A stretch of DNA of 64,000 nt from Owenia fusiformis. Taxonomy: Eukaryota > Annelida > Polychaeta > Sabellida > Oweniidae. Positions 58,001 through 64,000 of this stretch are shown here, piece by piece (the first letter of the stretch is position 1; every line of letters starts with the position of its first letter). The notes beneath the pieces are model-generated. The model saw only the letters and a list, made by a program, of their open reading frames with translations, searched no databases and was not told the DNA's origin. The stretch spans positions 19,574,822-19,638,821 of the forward strand of contig CAIIXF020000008.1 of the NCBI GenBank assembly GCA_903813345.2. The letters run 5' to 3'. The position numbers were made by a program, and so were the translations under genes.

Positions 58001-59663
58001 CCAAATTAAATTATGACTATTCAAAAGAAGACATTCAAATCTATATTATGTAAAAATATCAAATTTGTCCGAAGCAGGGATAATGCTCATTTAGATTGAT
58101 GAAATTCGTTCTCCAAACCGAGAATCGTCCTTTATTTTACTTTTCCATTTGATTACATGTATATAAAACTATAGAATGGGCTAGAAATCACACAATGTTT
58201 TATTGCTTGTGTCTTATTTATGTATTATTTATTAAAAGTGAGGTGCTCTTGCCCAACCTCTGGTGACGATACTGATCTTCTTGGAGCATAATTTACTTGA
58301 TGCTCTCTGGTACATTGTTACTTCATGATCCCCGGCACATAATTTACATGTAATTTGTATTTCCATACTTGTGTATTTATTTAACCACCAATTTAGTGAC
58401 AATACTATTTATATGAGATGCTTCAATAGTTTCCATCTATTTTTACATCACCACCAGAAGTGGTGACATATTGTTACAGTGAGTCTCCAATTTTTTGTGG
58501 GTGGTGTTCGGTGGTTGGTGTTTGGCATCTGTAACAAATGGCAGGTGGTGACATTTTGCATCTTTATGCCTTGTTTTCCATGTGATAGAACCTTCAATGT
58601 ATATGTTATGGTGGAGGAAATGTAGTTGTCTCAATGCAGCAAACTCCTCATTGTCAAGATCGCTGAAATATTTTAAGTGGAAGCAGACCAAAGAAAATTT
58701 TGGAAGCAATCTTTGCAAAAAGAATCCATTTTCCTTACAAGCTACATTATCCTAATACTGTTTTTGAAAAAGAATTTTCTGGGATATCTGATCAAATATT
58801 GAAGGAAAAGGTTCCAGAAATATTCAAATTCATTAAGATTGGAAAGAGGAGTCCGCTTTTTCTCTTGAAAAGGAAAGTGGACCACTTTTTCAATTTTTGT
58901 GCCAGATAAGCTTTAAAGATGTCAGGATATTTTACTTTATATAGTAGTCCTTAATTGTCTTTATTTATTCCTTATTTGTTTTCCAAGAAAAGTTAAATGC
59001 ATGACAATATATTGTGCTATTAATGTTTCATAATGTGTTATTGTTATGTAACAGGTTAAAATTAACTTTAACAATAGCTTATTTTATTGTACAAACTAAT
59101 GCCATTAATTGTCTGATAGGCTGTATCAGATGCATGGATTTCTTCAAAGTAATGCATGTATCTTGTATTTTCTCAAACTCTAACTATTTAGGCAGTTCAT
59201 ATTGAGGTTGAATAATGAAAGTCTATAATGTACATTGGACAACTGCTGTTAACAAGCAATTGATCAAATACAGGAACATTTTGTATTTTAATGTCACTTT
59301 TTCGTTCCTGTACAGAGAACCATTACACATATATTTTACCTTACAACGCATATATGATTAAGCGGAACTATATTTTCATTTCCATTCAACTGATAAATCT
59401 GTTCTGATGTTTCAGCATTGGAGAAAGAATTCCTGAATGATCTGGACTCACCTAAACCCGAACCAAGCAAGCTTCAACCCCTGGAAAACATTTTGGCTAA
59501 CCTTAACAACCCAGGGACAACCACATTCAGCACAGTTCCAAGCCAGGTTAAGGTGGATGAGAAACTGAGCAAGGAGGCAAACAGTGTTTTAGTGGGGCTC
59601 CCTAACCTTGCTTTCATGCAGGCTAAAGTACTGATGTTCCCTTTGAAAGGTCAGATGGATTAA
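44034..59663 (+). CDS. AFTPH: Aftiphilin
   Basis: Exons: 44034-46064, 46907-47079, 47193-47325, 47941-48096, 49087-49147, 56886-56945 and 59416-59663. All phases match, giving about 953 residues, close to vertebrate aftiphilin at about 940. The start MSNVIPMLSASPPPMEE sits in an ACCATGT context and fits the family N-terminus. Exon 1 encodes an acidic disordered region with WGDDDFGDF, DDFADF, DDFGDFG and similar DF/WxxF-type motifs that bind AP-1 gamma-ear and GGA domains. Exons 2-4 hold the conserved clathrin-binding domain (VWNNMKDIDTTNALLYHW, VFASGLGLLEPSKGP). The C-terminus has DLDFFSQTTSN and EKEFLNDLDSP. Aftiphilin acts with p200/gamma-synergin in clathrin-coated trafficking at the trans-Golgi network and endosomes. 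The 7.7-kb intron 5 is rich in repeats. Confidence 0.93.
46157..46310. repeat. Dispersed repeat, inverted partner of 40815-40982
   Basis: Contains TGATTGGTCAAAA, TGCTAATCAGATAAGACAAC, TCCGGGAATTTTCAA and AAGTCAAAATGGC in reverse order to the partner. It lies in aftiphilin intron 1, about 90 bp after the donor. Confidence 0.75.
46556..46674. repeat. 119-bp imperfect foldback in aftiphilin intron 1
   Basis: ACAAATATTTCACTC at the left is mirrored by GAGTGAAATATTTGT at the right. An inner CTTTCACAAG/CTTGTGAAAG pair lies around the centre. Confidence 0.7.
48209..48352 (+). repeat. GGTTGGTGTTYGG dispersed repeat, forward copy 1
   Basis: Contains TTTTTTGTGGATGTTG, GGTTGGTGTTTGGTGTC, GTAATAAATGGCAGGTGG and TTTTGCATGTTAATGC. 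It is the most diverged of the three forward copies and may be a SINE-like family. No tRNA-type promoter box was recognised. Confidence 0.7.
48564..48960 (+). repeat. Degraded copy of the AGATGCGAGTAG element
   Basis: Starts AGATGTGAGTAGGTAGTTAC and shares CAGGTGGCTCGTTTGGG, AATATGTCCAGTAAAAGAAA and TGGGGTCTATGGGGAATC with the full copy at 60259-60682. The 3' terminus is eroded. Confidence 0.75.
50740..50910. repeat. Tandem repeat of about 33 bp, CTGGGCAATGTAT units
   Basis: About five units of the form TACAATTCTGGGCAATGTAT followed by TTTTCCAGT or similar. All lie in aftiphilin intron 5. Confidence 0.8.
51110..52197. mobile_element. 1.09-kb TIR element, CAGGGTGTCCCAGA ends
   Basis: CAGGGTGTCCCAGAGCTCAT at the left pairs with ATGAGTTCTGGGACACCCTG at the right. 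Arms are inverted for about 210 bp each (GAATTTTTTGAGGG, CATGAATTTCAGGCAC, GAATTCTACATCGCCA and complements). TA flanks both ends (51108-51109, 52198-52199). There is no transposase frame; it is a non-autonomous mariner-like element. Confidence 0.88.
52219..52674 (-). CDS. Putative tail-anchored membrane protein, unrecognised
   Basis: A single uninterrupted frame of 151 codons within aftiphilin intron 5, on the opposite strand. The N-terminal 110 residues are hydrophilic, with a basic stretch (SHRKHVGKKWIQRQRSVSES). One hydrophobic segment (GILIIIAMLMLIQGGNLIF) near residues 110-130 would be a membrane anchor. A short polar end, WESMRNSQPNEYDK, follows. The ATG overlaps the end of a 27-bp tandem array, and a stop in the same frame lies just upstream, so no longer frame is available without splicing. 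I know no family for it. It could be a nested gene, the last exon of a larger gene, or a retrocopy. Confidence 0.4.
   Translation of the reverse strand: MSRTERGAKQVKEEQCLRFNTDTGSTSTYVPYMEYNSKAQKQSKHMLQPNNQHVKRVSPTFQILKLKNDMSHRKHVGKKWIQRQRSVSESLGPEEDRLRETSMSGPIKGILIIIAMLMLIQGGNLIFQSVFDSPIFSWESMRNSQPNEYDK
52676..53240. repeat. 27-bp tandem array, GTAACTGGTTCTACAATGTT units
   Basis: About 20 copies of units with CTGGTTCTACAATGTTCC or CTGGTTCTATAATATTCC followed by TTGTTGTAA or TTGTAA, giving 24- and 27-bp forms. Because both lengths are multiples of three, reading frames stay open on both strands (minus strand: VTTRNIVEP repeats). The two variants alternate in a higher-order pattern. The array ends at the ATG of the 52674 frame. 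Confidence 0.9.
54257..54397 (+). repeat. GGTTGGTGTTYGG dispersed repeat, forward copy 2
   Basis: Starts TATGTCATCACCAC, contains AAGAGGTGACATATTGTTA, TTTTTTGTGGACAGTG, GGCATCTGTAATTAATGGCA and GTGACATTTTGCATG, and ends at TGCCTTG. Downstream (54465-54550) a fragment of the AGATGCGAGTAG element follows. Confidence 0.75.
55823..56627. mobile_element. 0.8-kb element with CCTATCACACCAAAC ends and ACGTTC periodicity
   Basis: CCCTATCACACCAAACTCGT at the left mirrors AGTTTGGTGTGATAG plus TAGGG at the right. A third TTTGGTGTGATAG lies at 56222, so the element may be two tandem units. The interior is strikingly rich in GTTCG/CGTTC/ACGTC words at short irregular spacing and in CpG, unlike the AT-rich surroundings. 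No coding frame. Confidence 0.75.
56632..56816. mobile_element. 185-bp hairpin MITE, GGAGGCATCAAAAGTTCGAT
   Basis: GGAGGCATCAAAAGTTCGAT at the left and ATCGAACGTTTGATGCCTCC at the right are inverted complements with about one mismatch. ACTAAATAAATC and GATTTATTTAGT continue the arms. It ends 69 bp before the aftiphilin exon at 56886. Confidence 0.85.
57740..58133. mobile_element. 394-bp MITE, AAAGGACGATTCTCGGTTTG ends
   Basis: AAAGGACGATTCTCGGTTTG at the left and CAAACCGAGAATCGTCCTTT at the right are exact inverted complements. Inside, AATATAGAAATATTACCC and GGACATTTAAATCTACAAG blocks recur twice. This is the intact sibling of 18457-19377. It lies in aftiphilin intron 6. Confidence 0.88.
58444..58574 (+). 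repeat. GGTTGGTGTTYGG dispersed repeat, forward copy 3
   Basis: Starts ACATCACCACCAGAAGTGGT (a small hairpin), contains TTTTTTGTGGGTGGTGTTC, GGTTGGTGTTTGGCATCTG and GTGGTGACATTTTGCATC, and ends TGCCTTG. It is the best-preserved copy. Confidence 0.8.
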
Positions 59664-60258
59664 AACATGTGGGGCTACCTAAACTAACATCTTTTAGGTT
59701 ATGTATTAATTGATGTTACATCTGACTCTCTCTATGCTACACCCAACAAAGACCGAGGTCATTCTTATAACCAACTTATCCTGGGGGAGTAGACATTTGG
59801 AACTGGTTACCATGGTGTCCTGTAATGTTCTATTCCATTCCATCTAGTTGTGTCCTTTCAAGGACTTCTAGGTCAATGCTGGGAGCAGCACCAATGTGCG
59901 TCCATGTTCTTGGATATTGGAAGTCATATCATACATATATTGATACAAGTCACTTGGGTTCCTTGACTTGTGTATTACCATACTTATATATGATACAATA
60001 TGTTGATTTGCACTATGTTCAGCCAAAGTGAGAAATGTAAGTAAATTGTAAGTGAAATATTTATTGATGTATATACCACAATTGGATTTTTCGTCAAGTT
60101 TGAATGTTGTAATGTACTGAACTGTAGATACAGTGGATTAAAATGTGCTACGGAAGTTCACAGTCAGTGTGTAAAATGTCTGTGTAATTGGTAGTAAATG
60201 CATTCAGTTATGTTAGAATACAACATGCTTTTGAGCCAGAATTGATTCACAATTACTC

Positions 60259-60682
60259 AGATGCGAGTAGGTAGTTACCAGTTTTGCCACCAGGTGGCTG
60301 ATTCGGGGGAAATAACATTGCAGGGTATTACACAATTCCCTTAAACTTGAATATTTATCAGTTTTAGTGGTTCACTTTTCATATTACCCTTATGTATCTG
60401 ATAGTAATACAAATTAAAATATGTCCAGTAAAAGAAAATATTATCTGCCCAACACAAGAAAAGATATTTCCATTTTTGTGATTTTACAACATGGGGGCTA
60501 TGGGGAATCTCCCCGACCTAGAAGTCACATTTTCAAAGAAAATTAAATTTTCAAAGTTGATAAACTCTTTTTAAAACCATATTTCTAGATGTAATTTTAT
60601 ATGCACATTCCAAATATGACATCAGTTTGACTGAATTTTGAATTTTTAATGACTTAAATCAAGATTATTTCTACTCGCATCT
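60259..60682. mobile_element. 424-bp MITE, AGATGCGAGTAG ends
   Basis: It begins AGATGCGAGTAGGTAG and ends CTACTCGCATCT, an exact 12-bp inverted repeat. A diverged direct-orientation copy is at 48564-48960 and a fragment at about 54465-54550. No obvious target duplication. Confidence 0.8.
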
Positions 60683-60829
60683 AGGATATTGAGATTGTAC
60701 CTCAATAAGGCTATGAATCCTGTGGCATGTTCTACTCCATTGTTATTTAGCAAATATGAAATGGTATTTTATTGTAAAGTATTTTCATAAATGGCCATAC
60801 CTGATACATATTTTGACTGAACTAAAACA

Positions 60830-61870
60830 ACATTACCATGGTACAACTAAGAGTATTATATTGTATAATATAATTAATATTTAATAATAATTTCCATCGT
60901 ACTATTAAGAAAGTTATATTGTACAATATTCTTGTATGTTACCATTAGGTAATATTGAAATTTTTAAATTGTACAATATTTTGTGCGACCTTGTAATATT
61001 AAAATATTCTGCGGTACAATATTCTTATATAACCATGGTAATATTAAGATTATATATGGGACATCATTTTGTATATTACCAAAGCACTATTAACAATAAT
61101 ATTTGGTACAATATTTTTCTTGCATATTACCATCGTTAAGTTAAATAACCATGATGATATTAAGATAAAATTGTTTGGAACAATAATTTGAATATCATAA
61201 TTGTACTTTTAAGAATAAAAAATTAATGGTGCAATTTCTTTTTTAGCACCATGGTACTATTTATAGGATATCCTATGATTTTGAGGAATATAATTTTTAT
61301 CTACGAGGTGATATTGATATCTGCACGAGAGAGCAAAAAAAATTAAAATTAAAATTATATTCTGAAAAAAATCATAGGATGTTCTTATTATCCTACACTT
61401 ACAAGGAGTGTACTAAATGTATAATATCATTGCAAAATGAATTTAATGCCAAATATAGTCAATTTGGCGGGAAATCAACAAGCGGAGTATATCGTCACAA
61501 TATCCTCCGCATATTTGGTTTTCCGGAGTATATCGTCACAATATCCTCCGCCTGGAGTATATCGTCACGATATCCTCCACCTGGAGTATATCGTTACGAT
61601 ATCCTCCGGATATTCATTTTGCCAATAAATATCAAATTTATTTTTTAATGTTATTATACATTTAGTACACTAAGTGTAGGATAATACAATATATTATCGT
61701 ATGCAACAAGATTTTGTACCATATTGTATGCTATGGTTCTAAGACTAATATGATACAATATTTTGTATATTATGTGTACCATAGTACTATCAATACTATT
61801 GTATGGTACAGTATTTTGTATATTACCATGGTAATATTAAGAACATTATACAGTACAACATTTTGTTTTG
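60830..61870. repeat. AT-rich array with TACCATGGTAATATTAAG units
   Basis: ACCATGGTA palindromes, AATATTAAGA and TTGTACAATATTTTGTAT words recur at about 45-60-bp spacing at 60830-61160 and again at 61710-61870. The array is split by the element at 61387-61685 and its flanks. Confidence 0.7.
61387..61685. mobile_element. 299-bp MITE containing GGAGTATATCGTCACAATAT repeats
   Basis: ATTATCCTACACTTA...GTGTACTAAATGTATAATA at the left is mirrored by TATTATACATTTAGTACACT and AAGTGTAGGATAAT at the right; the left arm has a 6-bp insertion. The centre holds four tandem palindromic units, GGAGTATATCGTCACAATAT plus CCTCC (61484-61610), whose TATATCG core resembles the 5.9-9.9 kb satellite. Confidence 0.8.
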
Positions 61871-63010
61871 GGCATCAGTTTGGCTTGTGGTTGTGTGATA
61901 GTGAGCTTGCAGTATATTAAGACACAAAATGGTAAAATCAATGGTTAAGAATATTTTGAGCATATTTGTGCAATATGTCACATCCAAGAAGTTTGATTGG
62001 ATTTGCTGTGCCTTGCTTGTGTCTAGTTTAGACCTACCATACAAAAATTTGTGAATTCCTCAGAATAATTTAAATATCAACATATTTAGAATAGAAAAGA
62101 AAGAGTGAACATGCAAATAATAGCCACAGTATGGAATGATAAAAATTATACTCGAATCAGATAGGTCCATTTGCTTTTAGTTGTTAACTCCTTTATTTCT
62201 TCTATGATGCCCCCAGGAAGATAGGCAGCCATTATTCAAACTCAATCTTCTGTTGCCTGGCGTGGAACAATTTAAAATATATTACTTTAAGGTTTTTGGG
62301 ACTAAGTATTTCATTAAGAGATGGACGTTTTGAATATAATGGTAATATTCAAGCTTCCTTGGCAGTTCTCGTCTTCTAAAAATGAGTAATATTGTTACCA
62401 AATTGATGCACACCTAGGCAATGGAGGATCCAGTTTGAATAATTGCTTCCAATTCTTGATGTTACCCACTATATTGTGCCAGCTATATTATAGATGTAAT
62501 ACATGTTAGAAATAAGCATTGTAAATAATTGCATCTGGTTATTATCACTTCGATGTTACTGTTGACATTAAAGACGCGGTAACATTAAAAATTGTGAAAT
62601 TATGTGTAAAATAAAAGTGATTATATATGCATCAATGCTATTATAGTAATGTTAAATGTGTTTTGCCTCGCCAATCCCTGAAACAGTTTTGCACAAATTC
62701 CAACTACATTGCACTTCTACTAATGACAAGTAGTGTACCTTGAACTAGAACTTAATTTAAATGAGATAACCTACCCAATGGACCTCTTCAGCGAACTGGG
62801 GGTATGCTACCACATATAAGTGAATTTGAAAGAATGGCAAGTGTAAAATGCATTCCTTTCAAAAATTGTACCATGCCTCCATTTTAATTCTTGCTTGATC
62901 CTGATATTTACTTTCATCTCGTCTCTATTTTAATTGTAGTACTAAATAAAAATTTCAAAAAGGCCTTGGTTAAGCTTTAATTTCCTGTTTAAGGACCCCT
63001 ATTTACTTTT

Positions 63011-63286
63011 GAAAATGGATTCTAGCAATACTATACCATATGGATGTACTTGTTGAGATTCGATCAACTTGAGTTCTGAGAAAATGAGGATTTCAGCAAG
63101 GGCACGTTGACATAACCAATGGTGACATATGTGATTATATCCTGATGCTAAGTCATCGGTCAATGGTGTATGGCCCCATGTAAGGTCAATTCACCCTTGC
63201 TGAAATCCTCATTTTCTCAAAAAATCAAGTTGATCGAGTCTCAACAAGTAGATTCATGTTGGATAGTATTGCTAGAATCCATTTTC
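63011..63286. mobile_element. 276-bp foldback, GAAAATGGATTCTAGCAATA ends
   Basis: GAAAATGGATTCTAGCAATA at the left mirrors TATTGCTAGAATCCATTTTC at the right. Arms continue with CTTGTTGAGATTCGATCAAC and ATGAGGATTTCAGCAAGGG and their complements, about 100 bp each. No coding frame. Confidence 0.85.
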
Positions 63287-63529
63287 AGTAGTAAGAATGT
63301 GGGTTCTTAGACAGGACATTGGACCTACTGTTTAGAACTTTTAATTACTGGTACTATTTTGCCTAAAATAAAATGCTAAAATAAAAACTACTTTCAAATA
63401 AATCACTCGGCATTTATATTTTATGTACATTGTGTATAAAAAATTATTATATCGAATCTCATTATATAATAAAATGTCTCATTGTCAATAAGAATCTGCA
63501 CTGCCATCTTTATCATTCTCCAATTTATT

Positions 63530-64000
63530 TCACGCGTCATGTGTATCATTAATAACCTCATCCGTTCTTTTGGAGAAAACATCTTCGCCAGCATCAGTGT
63601 CATTTTCAACCAAAGGTAGAGAGCCTTGAACTACAATTCCTTCATCGCCTTCAACAGGTGGACCCATTGCAGCCCATAGGGGATTGGATTCTTCGCTGCT
63701 AGTAAATGAACCATTTTGCTGAATGGTAAAGCAGAGCATTAAGAACAAAAATATACAAACTCCAAAAAAGTTGTCAAAATAAAGTGAGATGGGCAATTAC
63801 TGGATTGAAATAAAGTTATTGAAACATTCATGTAGTTATTTACATATTTGTCATTTAACGTTACAATTATTTACATGTAGCTTTACAATGGTAAAACAGA
63901 AAGAATTGAATGTAACATACCCCAGTTTGATAATAATCCTTGTTTTCATCTAAACTAAAGTCTGTGTAATCAACATTTGAATTGGCGGCCATCAACTCGT
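63530..64000 (-). CDS. 3' exons of an unrecognised acidic protein (partial)
   Basis: Two minus-strand exons, 64000 (window edge) to 63921 and 63718-63530, join in phase 0 across a GTATGTT donor and an ACCATTCAG acceptor. The readable product is MAANSNVDYTDFSLDENK plus DYYQTG, then QNGSFTSSEESNPLWAAM and GPPVEGDEGIVVQG, ending in an Asp/Glu-rich DAGEDVFSKRTDEVINDTHD tail and TGA. An ATG at about 63991 in a GATGGCC context could be the start, giving a roughly 86-residue protein, or coding may continue past the window edge. No domain, signal peptide or membrane segment is seen in the spliced form. The hydrophobic run just upstream of 63718 is intronic. I do not recognise the family. Confidence 0.6.

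Larger units (their letters stand above)
59664..63529. other. Convergent intergenic region, aftiphilin 3' side to right-end gene
   Basis: Probably holds the 3' UTRs of both genes. It also holds the AGATGCGAGTAG element, the ACCATGGTAATATTAAG array, the 61387-61685 element and the 63011 foldback. No additional coding sequence was recognised. Confidence 0.55.

Overview
This is an AT-rich, intron-bearing nuclear genome window from an animal. I infer a bilaterian invertebrate, probably a marine lophotrochozoan or deuterostome. The reasons are spliced orthologues of three bilaterian gene families (EPS8, 7B2/secretogranin-5, aftiphilin), short introns mixed with repeat-filled long ones, a CR1/Jockey-like LINE, and a very heavy load of small inverted-repeat elements. 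The species cannot be fixed from the sequence alone.

Layout. Bases 1-22,500 are almost entirely repetitive. A 5'-truncated but open LINE (about 1.27-4.02 kb) is followed by a frameshifted exon-like remnant, then by a 4-kb inverted-repeat-bounded block full of TATCG-type palindromic satellite (5.96-9.94 kb) with other elements nested in it. After that come a roughly 140-bp satellite (10.8-11.8 kb), a 1.49-kb element with long terminal inverted repeats (TIRs), a second copy of a 0.28-kb MITE, and a 2.3-kb element carrying GGGCGT minisatellites at both ends with a TA-flanked foldback element inside it. Further MITEs and a Penelope-like GIY-YIG remnant complete this part.

The genic part starts at about 22.6 kb. 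An EPS8-like gene (+ strand, 22.6-32.7 kb) encodes the EPS8 middle region and an SH3 domain, with two possible last exons; no PTB domain or C-terminal effector domain is visible. The 7B2/SCG5 prohormone-convertase-2 chaperone gene (- strand, 38.8 to 34.25 kb, five coding exons) follows, with a candidate TATA plus CRE promoter near 39.5 kb. Next is a two-exon soluble cytochrome b5-domain gene (- strand, 42.2-41.7 kb). Aftiphilin (+ strand, 44.03-59.66 kb, seven coding exons) encodes a clathrin/AP-1 accessory protein. Its 7.7-kb fifth intron carries an opposite-strand open frame for a putative tail-anchored protein next to a 27-bp tandem array, plus several MITEs. The right end holds the 3' exons of an unrecognised acidic protein (- strand, 63.5-64.0 kb).

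The genes do not form a pathway cluster. 7B2 and aftiphilin both belong to secretory and endosomal trafficking, and EPS8 to receptor-actin signalling, but their proximity need not mean anything. The strongest leads are the EPS8-like gene, whose own C-terminal tail carries a P-x-x-D-Y motif (the known EPS8 SH3 ligand), the extra dibasic sites in 7B2, the TATCG palindrome block, and the collection of TA-flanked MITE families with no transposase in the window. Exon models are hand-built from open frames, splice dinucleotides and phase matching; no alignment or transcript was available.
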